Assembly: GCA_002424865.1 (NCBI GenBank)
Contig: DILC01000001.1
Location: 1,212-15,863 of the forward strand
Origin: Rhodocyclaceae bacterium UBA5602
GTDB taxonomy: Bacteria; Pseudomonadota; Gammaproteobacteria; Burkholderiales; Rhodocyclaceae
Length of the DNA stretch: 14,652 bases
Reading direction: 5' to 3'
Positions 1 to 5,097 of the stretch are shown piece after piece; position 1 is the first letter of the stretch, and each line of letters starts with the position of its first letter. The notes beneath the pieces are model-generated. The model was given only the letters and a program-made list of their open reading frames with translations, had not been told where the DNA came from and ran no database searches. The translations under genes and the position numbers were made by a program.

Positions 1-81
1 CCGGAAGGCTTTGCCTTTCACACGCGCTCGCGGGTTTTTACGGATGCGGAACTGGCCGAGCTGGAACTGGATAAAGGGTAA
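1..81 (+). CDS. 3' end of an unidentified gene (partial)
   Basis: Frame 1 is open from the first base to a TAA at 79-81 and gives 26 residues, ending in an acidic and leucine-rich tail (DAELAELELDKG). It is called coding because the frame is open to a stop and is followed 42 bp later by a strong rho-independent terminator. The fragment is too short to assign a family, and I do not recognise it. Confidence 0.6.
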   Translation, partial: PEGFAFHTRSRVFTDAELAELELDKG

Positions 82-123
82 TAACGAAAAGAAAAACCTG
101 GCGCCGCATTAAAACCCAGCGCG

Positions 124-169
124 ACTGAATCCCTTATCTGGACAAGCCAGCCTAAGGGATTCAGTTTTT
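124..169 (+). terminator. rho-independent terminator after the partial gene
   Basis: A perfect 13-bp stem pairs 124-136 (ACTGAATCCCTTA) with 153-165 and is followed by a T run at 165-169. The 16-nt loop holds its own small hairpin, CTGG (138-141) with CCAG (147-150). It terminates the + strand gene ending at 81. It could also stop minus-strand transcription from the phasin gene, because TTTT follows on that strand near 113-116. Confidence 0.9.
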
Positions 170-199
170 CAGGAGGACTGCAGGTCCAGCCTTAAGGCA

Positions 200-218
200 T
201 TTGCTGTACTGCAGCAAA
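200..218 (-). other. short hairpin just after the phasin stop
   Basis: TTTGCTG (200-206) pairs with CAGCAAA (212-218) across a 5-nt loop, starting two bases after the minus-strand stop codon. No U run follows, so it is at best a weak terminator or a 3' stability hairpin. Its TGC/GCA-rich sequence resembles the two operator-like sites in the phasin promoter, so a protein-binding role is also possible. Confidence 0.4.
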
Positions 219-219
219 A

Positions 220-456
220 TCAGCCGCGGAAGGTGCTGAAGTATTGCTTGGTGGCTTCAATGTTGTTCGCCACGATCTTTTTGAAGGCGTTGGTAATGTG
301 GTAAAGATCCGTCGGCTTGCCTTCAATGATCCTGGCATAAAAGCCGGTAACTTCTTTGCTTGCCTTAACGGTACCCTTTACCACGGTTTCATTTAACTCA
401 GCCGCTTTAACGAGGGCTTCTTGGGCTTTCACTTGGGCTTCTTCAATTTTCAGCAT
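220..456 (-). CDS. small phasin-family protein
   Basis: Phasins coat the surface of polyhydroxyalkanoate granules in the cytoplasm and affect granule number and size. The 78-residue product is almost entirely predicted amphipathic helix, rich in Ala, Lys and Glu, with no Cys or Trp, and includes a segment YARIIEGKPTD followed by a helix ending ATKQYFSTF, which fits phasin-like proteins. The start is the ATG at 454-456 because AAAGGAG lies 6 nt upstream (463-469); a longer open frame to 519 would start inside the likely -35 box. At 78 residues it is about half the usual phasin length, so it may be a minimal phasin or another small helical protein. No PHA synthesis genes are in the window. The call rests on composition, residual family resemblance and the promoter. 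Confidence 0.62.
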   Translation of the reverse strand: MLKIEEAQVKAQEALVKAAELNETVVKGTVKASKEVTGFYARIIEGKPTDLYHITNAFKKIVANNIEATKQYFSTFRG

Positions 457-476
457 GATGTGCTCCTTTAAAATTA

Positions 477-491
477 TGTTGCAATGCAACA
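477..491 (-). promoter_or_regulatory. operator-like palindrome at the phasin transcription start (PhaR-like)
   Basis: TGTTGCA-A-TGCAACA is a perfect 15-bp palindrome around one central base. It covers the position where transcription would start, about 7 nt after the -10, and sits just upstream of the ribosome-binding site. PhaR, the repressor of phasin genes, is known to bind TGC/GCA-rich operators, so PhaR is the obvious candidate. The link is inferred; no phaR gene is in the window. Confidence 0.5.
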
Positions 492-519
492 ATTTCTCAC
501 ATCGAGACTCCCGTGTCAA
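491..519 (-). promoter_or_regulatory. candidate sigma-70 promoter of the phasin gene
   Basis: On the minus strand a perfect TTGACA -35 (514-519) is followed after 17 bp by GAAATT (491-496), a weak 3-of-6 match to TATAAT. The -35 lies between two TGCA-n-TGCA sites, which suits a promoter controlled by repressor. The weak -10 leaves some doubt. Confidence 0.45.
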
Positions 520-521
520 CT

Positions 522-543
522 TTTTTTGCAGTGCAGCAAAAAA
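522..543 (-). promoter_or_regulatory. second TGCA-n-TGCA site with flanking A/T arms upstream of the phasin -35
   Basis: TGCA-G-TGCA (527-535) lies within a longer inverted repeat, TTTTTTGC (522-529) against GCAAAAAA (536-543). It shares the TGCAnTGCA core with the palindrome at 477-491 and lies directly upstream of the -35. Two such sites bracketing a promoter suggest cooperative repression. The A/T arms could also act as an UP-like element. Confidence 0.45.
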
Positions 544-584
544 CTCTCCCGCCCGTTAACAGCGGGATCAACCGCCCATATAAG

Positions 585-600
585 AAAAGTCGGCGCTGGC
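585..600 (+). repeat. dispersed repeat copy A
   Basis: An exact copy of AAAAGTCGGCGCTGGC lies in the gap between the phasin and cytochrome genes. Here the core is followed by CGGG, so CGGC-GCTG-GCCG can form a short hairpin. The 8 bases downstream differ from copies B and C. The other copies are at 3576, 5012 and 8143. Confidence 0.75.
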
Positions 601-840
601 CGGGTAATTTTTCCCAAGCACTGTCGCCTGCCACAGGCGAATATCCCTGCAGATATCCCTGCTTGTGGCTCGGTTGAATAAAGACTATTCTGGCGCCGCA
701 ATCAGGCGTTTCTTCCCACCCGCCTTTGTGGAACGAAGGTGGGCGTGATGTTTGGTTTCGTAGCGCCGTGTTGCTGGTGGTTGTTGATTCGATTCTTCAG
801 CCGTTATCGTTAATGTGGTGTAGAAAACTCGGAGGAAGCA
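601..840. other. intergenic region upstream of the cytochrome c gene
   Basis: No gene is supported in this stretch. It holds a tight hairpin TCGCCTG-CCA-CAGGCGA (624-640), a tandem direct repeat of ATATCCCTGC (641-650 and 653-662), and an 8-bp stem with one G-T pair at 719-726/736-743. A promoter for the cytochrome gene must lie here, but I find no strong -35/-10 pair. Confidence 0.5.
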
Positions 841-1182
841 ATGAAAAAATCAATTTATATTCTCTTCGCCAGCGCTACGCTTTTGTCTGGCACCGCGTTC
901 GCGGTTGACGATTTGGCCTTGGCAAAGGAAAAACAGTGTTTAAGCTGCCACTCGGTGGAAAAGGATAAGTTCGGCCCGTCGTTCCAACATATTGCACTCA
1001 AGTATAAAGACCGAAAAGATGCGGAAGCCGTCCTCGAGAAGCAAATTCTGAATGGTTCGGGCAGGGATCACTGGGGCACGAAAATGCCCCCCGCAGGAGA
1101 TCCCGGAGCTGCGCGCACCCGCCCCGACGTAACCAAGACAGAAGCAAAGCAGCTGGTGGCGTGGGTGCTAAGCCAGAAATAG
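841..1182 (+). CDS. periplasmic class I cytochrome c (c551/c552-like)
   Basis: A small soluble electron carrier of the periplasm. The 113-residue precursor has a Sec signal peptide (MKKS, hydrophobic core, cleavage probably after AFA near residue 21), heme attachment motif CLSCH at 33-37, and the distal Met ligand M82 in a KMPP segment, as in bacterial c8-type cytochromes. The mature protein is about 92 residues, normal for this group. The start is clear: GGAGGA at 831-836 just before the ATG. It stands alone, with its own terminator and no oxidase or reductase genes beside it, so its partner cannot be named. Such proteins often feed cytochrome c oxidases, peroxidases or denitrification enzymes. 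Confidence 0.9.
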   Translation: MKKSIYILFASATLLSGTAFAVDDLALAKEKQCLSCHSVEKDKFGPSFQHIALKYKDRKDAEAVLEKQILNGSGRDHWGTKMPPAGDPGAARTRPDVTKTEAKQLVAWVLSQK

Positions 1183-1204
1183 CTGAAATTTCCCCAGCTG
1201 CCGC

Positions 1205-1229
1205 AGGTGGCCTTTCAGGCTCACCTTTT
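1205..1229 (+). terminator. terminator after the cytochrome c gene
   Basis: AGGTG-GCC (1205-1212) pairs with GGC-t-CACCT (1218-1226), with one bulged base, and the stem runs into TTTT (1226-1229). It lies 22 nt after the cytochrome stop. The U run is short, so strength is moderate. Confidence 0.6.
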
Positions 1230-1252
1230 CCTTCATTGTCGTAACACATGGA

Positions 1253-1290
1253 CGCAGCCGCCTGAGGTACAGCGTACGCATGCGGCTGCG
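1253..1290. repeat. nested inverted repeat between cytochrome c and tRNA-Met
   Basis: CGCAGCCGC (1253-1261) pairs perfectly with GCGGCTGCG (1282-1290), and GTAC (1267-1270) with GTAC (1274-1277) forms an inner stem. There is no U run, so it is not a standard terminator. Its function is unknown. Confidence 0.6.
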
Positions 1291-1337
1291 CCCACGGGTA
1301 CGGGTGAAAAATCCACAGAGGCAAATGGCGCAATGGC

Positions 1338-1363
1338 AAAAAGCAGGACTTTTTCTGCTTTTT
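1338..1363. terminator. A/T-armed hairpin, possible bidirectional terminator
   Basis: AAAAAGCAG (1338-1346) pairs with CTGCTTTTT (1355-1363) around an 8-nt loop, giving a stem followed by T's on either strand. It lies between the convergent cytochrome and tRNA-Met genes and could stop read-through from both. Confidence 0.6.
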
Positions 1364-1382
1364 CAGAAAAACGACTCTTCTG

Positions 1383-1407
1383 AAAACCCGTCAAGCCTTG
1401 GCATGAC
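1383..1407 (-). terminator. terminator immediately after tRNA-Met
   Basis: On the minus strand, directly after the CCA end, GTCA-T-GCC pairs with GGC-T-TGAC through one T-T mismatch with a very short loop, followed by GGGTTTT. The position and U run fit an intrinsic terminator for a single tRNA transcript. Confidence 0.6.
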
Positions 1408-1484
1408 TGGTGGTGATGGGGGGACTTGAACCCTCGACCTACGGATTATGAATCCGTCGCTCTAACCAGCTGAGCTACATCACC
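1408..1484 (-). tRNA. tRNA-Met (anticodon CAU)
   Basis: A 77-nt tRNA with encoded CCA (1410-1408). The acceptor GGTGATG pairs fully with CATCACC, the D arm reads TAGCTCAGCTGGTTAGAG, the anticodon stem ACGGA/TCCGT encloses TTCATAA (anticodon at 1450-1448), and the T arm contains GGTTCAAGTCC. The 1-72 G-C pair excludes initiator tRNA. Elongator Met is favoured, but a CAU anticodon could also belong to tRNA-Ile2 (lysidine-modified), which sequence alone does not fully exclude. Confidence 0.93.
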
Positions 1485-1509
1485 GTGCTTCGTGCTGCAA
1501 AGGGGCGAG

Positions 1510-1539
1510 ATTATCTCTTTTGCCGATCCTTCTTGTCAA
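1510..1539 (-). promoter_or_regulatory. sigma-70 promoter of tRNA-Met
   Basis: On the minus strand a perfect TTGACA (1534-1539) and GATAAT (1510-1515, 5 of 6) are separated by 18 bp. The -10 is followed by a GC-rich stretch (CTCGCCCC), like the discriminators of stringently controlled stable-RNA promoters. The leader before the tRNA would be about 20 nt. Confidence 0.75.
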
Positions 1540-1568
1540 GGCATACGTGCATAAGCGACAATTGCGGA

Positions 1569-2747
1569 ATGGACTTTGATATTGTCATTGTGGGCGGCGG
1601 GCTGGCTGGGCTGGCTCTGGCGGCGGCGCTGCGGCGTTCGGCTTTCTCTATAGCCCTTGTGGAAGGTGCCGCGCCCAGGCTGCCCAACTCAGGCAATTCA
1701 CCCCATGCGGCACTGGATAGCCGGGTGTATGCCATTAGCCCGGCCAATGCGCAGTTTCTGGCAGAAATTGGTATTTGGTCGCACATGGATGCCTCGCGCA
1801 TCGCGCCCGTGCGGGCTATGCAGATTTTCGGCGATGGCCAAGGACGGCTGGATTTTTCGGCTTACGACAGCGGCGTCCCTGAACTAGCCTGGATTATTGA
1901 ATCCGCTGTGATGCAGCACGAACTGTGGGAGATGGTCAAGCGACAGGACAAGCTCACCTTGTGTTGTCCGGCAGCGCCTGCTGCCCTTGATCTGGCCGAG
2001 GATGCGGCGACGCTGACTTTGACCGATGGCCGCAGGCTGCGCGCACGCTTGGTGGTAGCGGCGGATGGAGCGGACTCCTGGACGCGCAGCGCAGCAGGCA
2101 TTGAGGTGGCTTTTAAACCTTACGGTCAGTTGGGCGTGGTGGCTAACTTTGCCGTCGAAAAACCGCATGGCAACACAGCGTTTCAGTGGTTCCGCCCGGA
2201 TGGCATCGTGGCCTGGCTGCCTTTGCCTGGCCAGCAGATGTCCATGGTGTGGTCTGCGCCAACGGCGTTGGGTGAAGAACTGCTTGGCTTGTCTGCCGGG
2301 GCCTTGTGCGCGCGGGTAGCGGAGGCGGGCGGACACGTCTTGGGCGAGCTTCGCCTGGTCACGCCTGCGGCAGCGTTTCCATTGCGCCTAATGCGCGCGC
2401 CGCGGACGGCGTTACCCCGTTTGGCGCTGGTAGGCGATGCGGCGCACACAGTGCATCCACTTTCCGGGCATGGCATTAACCTGGGCTTTCAGGATGTGCG
2501 GGTTTTAGCGCAAACACTGCTGGACGCTGTGCCACAGCAGGATTGCGGTGATTTGCCCTTGCTGCGCCGCTTTGAACGGGCGCGTAAAGAAGAGATTTTT
2601 GTGCTACAAACCGCAACGGATCATTTGCAGCGCTTGTTCAATGTCCGCCGCGGGCCGTTGGTTGGCTTGCGCAATCTGGGGTTGAACCTCACTAACCGTT
2701 TGCCGGTCGTAAAAGATGTTTTAGTCCGTTACGCTTTAGCCTCTTGA
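1569..2747 (+). CDS. FAD-dependent ubiquinone biosynthesis hydroxylase (UbiH/UbiF/COQ6 family)
   Basis: Hydroxylates the aromatic ring of a ubiquinone precursor, using FAD and NAD(P)H, at the inner face of the membrane. The 392-residue product has the family's three landmarks: the N-terminal dinucleotide motif GGGLAG (9-14), the DG motif in VVAADGADS (around 166-167), and the C-terminal FAD/ribityl motif GDAAHTVHPLSGHGINLG (289-306), which is the UbiH/COQ6 signature. Length matches the family (about 390). The ATG at 1569 places the Rossmann motif right at the N terminus; the frame is open further up to 1485 but that would overlap the tRNA-Met promoter. The ribosome-binding site is weak (GCGGA). 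Which ring position it acts on (UbiH, UbiF, UbiI or broader UbiL/UbiM) cannot be told from sequence. It is 27 bp before dsbC and probably cotranscribed. Confidence 0.88.
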   Translation: MDFDIVIVGGGLAGLALAAALRRSAFSIALVEGAAPRLPNSGNSPHAALDSRVYAISPANAQFLAEIGIWSHMDASRIAPVRAMQIFGDGQGRLDFSAYDSGVPELAWIIESAVMQHELWEMVKRQDKLTLCCPAAPAALDLAEDAATLTLTDGRRLRARLVVAADGADSWTRSAAGIEVAFKPYGQLGVVANFAVEKPHGNTAFQWFRPDGIVAWLPLPGQQMSMVWSAPTALGEELLGLSAGALCARVAEAGGHVLGELRLVTPAAAFPLRLMRAPRTALPRLALVGDAAHTVHPLSGHGINLGFQDVRVLAQTLLDAVPQQDCGDLPLLRRFERARKEEIFVLQTATDHLQRLFNVRRGPLVGLRNLGLNLTNRLPVVKDVLVRYALAS

Positions 2748-2774
2748 GCTTGCCGCGCTGATTTTGGAGAAATT

Positions 2775-3473
2775 ATGATTAAACCGATGAAGAAAAAAAT
2801 AGTTGCCCTCACCGCCTTGCTTGCTGGCTTCTCGATGCCAGCACTGGCTGGCGAGGCAGAGGTGAAAAAAGCGCTGGAGCCGACCGTAGGCAAGGTTGAG
2901 AAAATCAGCAAATCGCCCATTGCGGGGCTGTGGGAAGTGGCCGTTGATGGGCAGATTTTTTATGCCGACGATAAAGGCAACTATTTGCTAGCGGGCAATC
3001 TGATCGAGATTAAAACCGGCAAAAACCTGACCGCTGAGCGGCAGTTCGCCGCACTGCCGCTGGAGCTCGCCGTCAAGCAAGTGCGCGGCACAGGCAAAAA
3101 CGTGCTGGTGACATTTGAAGACCCGAATTGCGGTTACTGCAAAAAGCTGGCCAAGGAATTGCAGTCAGTTAAAAACCTGACGCTCTACACTTTCCTTTAC
3201 CCTGTGCTGGGGGAGGACTCCACCGAGAAATCGAAAATGATCTGGTGTTCGGCTGATAAAGCCAAAGCGTGGAATGACTGGATGATCAACGGCAAGGCAC
3301 CAACGGCGGCCCCGCCTAAATGCAGCACTGCGGGTCTTGATAAATCAATTGAGCTCGGACGCAAGTTACGCATTAACGGCACGCCTGCGATGTTCTTCAC
3401 CACCGGGGAACGCGTGGGCGGCTATATCCCGGCTACCGAGATTGAAAAACGGTTCAATGGCCGGGATAGCTAA
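2775..3473 (+). CDS. dsbC: thiol:disulfide interchange protein DsbC
   Basis: Periplasmic homodimeric disulfide isomerase that reshuffles wrong disulfides and is kept reduced by DsbD. The 232-residue precursor has a signal peptide (MKKKIV..., cleavage after ALA near residue 25), an N-terminal dimerisation domain (about 26-85), a linker helix, and a thioredoxin-fold domain with active site CGYC at 119-122 and the cis-proline loop GTPA at 202-205. A second Cys pair (C158 and C183) matches the structural disulfide of DsbC proteins. GGAGA at 2766-2770 supports the ATG at 2775; a second ATG at 2787 would still leave a usable signal peptide. Maturation of c-type cytochromes and outer-membrane proteins would benefit from it. 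Last gene of the ubi hydroxylase-dsbC unit. Confidence 0.95.
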   Translation: MIKPMKKKIVALTALLAGFSMPALAGEAEVKKALEPTVGKVEKISKSPIAGLWEVAVDGQIFYADDKGNYLLAGNLIEIKTGKNLTAERQFAALPLELAVKQVRGTGKNVLVTFEDPNCGYCKKLAKELQSVKNLTLYTFLYPVLGEDSTEKSKMIWCSADKAKAWNDWMINGKAPTAAPPKCSTAGLDKSIELGRKLRINGTPAMFFTTGERVGGYIPATEIEKRFNGRDS

Positions 3474-3510
3474 CATCCGCAACCGGCAACAATACACAGG
3501 ATAAGCACTT

Positions 3511-3542
3511 AAAAAAGCGCGCCTGCCACGGCGCGTTTTTTT
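3511..3542. terminator. terminator after dsbC, potentially bidirectional
   Basis: CGCGCC (3518-3523) pairs with GGCGCG (3530-3535), flanked by six A's upstream (3511-3516) and seven T's downstream (3536-3542). It lies 37 nt after the dsbC stop and faces the minus-strand amtB gene, so the A/T arms could serve both directions. Confidence 0.9.
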
Positions 3543-3556
3543 ATTCCCCTTGACCC

Positions 3557-3585
3557 GCCGCTTGTGCGGCCGACAAAAAGTCGGC
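3557..3585. other. two adjacent small hairpins next to repeat copy B
   Basis: GCCGC-TTGT-GCGGC (3557-3570) is followed by GCCGAC-AAAAA-GTCGGC (3569-3585), sharing two bases. The second hairpin includes the 5' half of dispersed repeat copy B. They sit between the dsbC terminator and the amtB stop, so they may form part of the amtB 3' end. Confidence 0.5.
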
Positions 3586-3600
3586 GCTGGCAACACGGCG
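3576..3600 (+). repeat. dispersed repeat copy B
   Basis: An exact AAAAGTCGGCGCTGGC core (3576-3591) continues into AACACGGCG. It shares the longer form with copy C. It lies about 33 nt beyond the amtB stop on the minus strand. Confidence 0.8.
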
Positions 3601-3632
3601 AAACTTTGCTTTCCAGTCGGGAACGCCCGGGT

Positions 3633-4835
3633 TCAAAACGATGTTTCGCGCTCAGCAGAAGCGGAAATTTTGTGAATGGTGATATCTGAGCCATCAAATT
3701 CTTCTTCTGCATCAAGACGGATACCCAACGTTTTTTTCAGTGTGCCATAAACTATCCAGCCACCGGCAAAAGCCACCGCAATGCCCAGCAGCGTACCAAG
3801 CACTTGGCTCGCAAGCGCTACGCCGCCGCGGCCGCCCAGCGCGGTGGCACCGAAGATTCCCGCTGCCACACCGCCCCATGCCCCGCACAAGCCATGCAAG
3901 GGCCACACGCCCAGCACATCGTCAATTTTCCAGCGATTCTGCGTCAGGATAAACATCACCACAAACAATCCGCCGGCCACACCCCCCGTGACCAGCGCGC
4001 CCAAGGGATGCATCACATCCGAGCCCGCGCACACCGCAACCAATCCAGCCAACGCGCCGTTATGCACAAAGCCTGGGTCATTTTTACCCGCCACCAAGGC
4101 CACGAGCGTGCCGCCCACCATGGCCATGAGGGAATTGATCGCCACCAGGCCAGAGACTTTATCAAGCGTTTGTGCGCTCATGACGTTAAAGCCGAACCAG
4201 CCGACAATCAGTATCCATGCACCCAGGGCCAAAAATGGCACGCTCGATGGCGGATGGGCGGCTATCGCACCATGTTTATCGTAGCGCCCACGCCGCGGGC
4301 CAAGCTGGATCACGGCTGCCAAGGCTGCCCAGCCGCCGACTGCATGCACCACCACCGAGCCGGCAAAGTCGTGAAACTCCGCCCCGAATTGCCGGGCTAA
4401 CCACGCCTGCAGGCCAAAGGCGTGGTTCCAGGCAATGCCCTCAAAAAACGGATACACAAAGCCGACCAGAACAAAAGTGGCGGCCAATTGCGGCTTGAAT
4501 TTGGCGCGCTCTGCGATACCCCCCGAAATAATCGCCGGGATAGCCGCAGCAAAGGTTAACAGGAAAAAAAAGCGCGTTAGCTCAAAACCAGCGTTTTGGG
4601 CCAGAATCTCGGCATTGCTGAAAAAATGCAGGCCATAGGCAATGCCGTAGCCAATGAAAAAGTAAGCCAGCGTGGAAATGGAAAAATCCGCCAGAATTTT
4701 GACCAGGGCATTGATCTGGTTTTTTTTCCTGACCGTGCCCAGCTCCAAAAACGCAAACCCTGCATGCATGGCCAAAATCATGATCGCGCCAAGCAGAATG
4801 AACAGAACATCAGCCGAAGTTTTTAATGACGCCAT
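3633..4835 (-). CDS. amtB: ammonium transporter, AmtB family
   Basis: Inner-membrane ammonium/ammonia channel of nitrogen-limited cells. The 400-residue product is strongly hydrophobic with about 11 predicted membrane segments. Conserved landmarks are the substrate-site Asp in HDFAGS (D156), the twin pore histidines in VVVHAVGG (H164) and WPLHGLCGAWG (H314), and pore-gate phenylalanines in LLTFAAA (F95) and WFGFN (214-217). It starts directly in the first membrane segment, without the cleaved signal peptide of E. coli AmtB. The cytosolic tail (about 370-400) carries an acidic stretch EEEFDGSDITIHK, where GlnK would dock in family members. The ATG at 4835 is preferred over an adjacent TTG (4838) because AAGGA lies 7-9 nt upstream. 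No glnK is adjacent, unlike the common glnK-amtB pair. Upstream sites point to sigma-54/NtrC control. Confidence 0.93.
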   Translation of the reverse strand: MASLKTSADVLFILLGAIMILAMHAGFAFLELGTVRKKNQINALVKILADFSISTLAYFFIGYGIAYGLHFFSNAEILAQNAGFELTRFFFLLTFAAAIPAIISGGIAERAKFKPQLAATFVLVGFVYPFFEGIAWNHAFGLQAWLARQFGAEFHDFAGSVVVHAVGGWAALAAVIQLGPRRGRYDKHGAIAAHPPSSVPFLALGAWILIVGWFGFNVMSAQTLDKVSGLVAINSLMAMVGGTLVALVAGKNDPGFVHNGALAGLVAVCAGSDVMHPLGALVTGGVAGGLFVVMFILTQNRWKIDDVLGVWPLHGLCGAWGGVAAGIFGATALGGRGGVALASQVLGTLLGIAVAFAGGWIVYGTLKKTLGIRLDAEEEFDGSDITIHKISASAERETSF

Positions 4836-4885
4836 CAAGCTATCCTTTCGTAATGCACTACATTAAGGCAAAAACGCAATATGAA

Positions 4886-4901
4886 AGCAAAAGCCATTCC
4901 A
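4886..4901 (-). promoter_or_regulatory. sigma-54 promoter of amtB
   Basis: On the minus strand TGGAATG-GCTT-TTGCT matches the sigma-54 consensus TGGCACG-N4-TTGCW at the key -24 GG (4900-4899) and -12 GC (4888-4887) with correct 10-nt spacing. Transcription would start near 4876, about 40 nt before the ATG. It fits nitrogen-regulated amtB genes. Confidence 0.78.
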
Positions 4902-4905
4902 TGTT

Positions 4906-4939
4906 AAAAATCAATAAAAATCAAAAGATTATGATTTTT
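4906..4939. promoter_or_regulatory. IHF site within an A/T-rich block upstream of amtB
   Basis: AATCAAAAGATTA at 4919-4931 matches the IHF consensus WATCAANNNNTTR at every defined position. It lies between the sigma-54 promoter and the NtrC-like sites, where DNA bending is needed. The block also holds a direct repeat AAAAATCAA (4906-4914 and 4916-4924) and an inverted repeat AAAAATCA/TGATTTTT (4916-4923/4932-4939). Confidence 0.65.
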
Positions 4940-4952
4940 GTGGATCCAAAAA

Positions 4953-4989
4953 TGGTTCATAACGGTGCATTTTGCGCGCAATAAACGCA
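4953..4989 (-). promoter_or_regulatory. candidate NtrC enhancer sites upstream of amtB
   Basis: Two 17-bp NtrC-like sites sit about 75-115 bp upstream of the predicted start. Read on the minus strand, TGCACC-GTTA-TGAACCA (4969-4953) has one perfect half site against TGCACC-N4-TGGTGCA, and the weaker TGCGTT-TATT-GCGCGCA lies at 4989-4973. Their centres are 20 bp apart, two helical turns. The match is partial, so the call leans on the promoter architecture. Confidence 0.45.
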
Positions 4990-5011
4990 CTACTTTGGTG
5001 ATATTTCTTCA

Positions 5012-5035
5012 AAAAGTCGGCATTGGCAACACGGC
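5012..5035 (+). repeat. dispersed repeat copy C
   Basis: AAAAGTCGGCATTGGC differs from the core at two adjacent bases, then continues into AACACGGC exactly as copy B does. It lies about 63 nt beyond the mltA stop (minus strand) and upstream of the amtB regulatory sites. Nothing else is seen between it and 5097. Confidence 0.75.
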
Positions 5036-5097
5036 AATAGCAAGCTGGAACATTCGATTAGAAAGAAGCCTCAACTTGGTGCATCAAAATAATGCTT

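Noticed and set aside
1485..1568. Longer N terminus for the UbiH-type hydroxylase
   Set aside because: It would run through the tRNA-Met promoter and leader, and the FAD motif belongs at the N terminus.
3804..4400. 198-residue + strand open frame inside amtB
   Set aside because: Shadow frame opposite a clearly conserved membrane protein; composition is His/Arg/Ala-rich with no motif.
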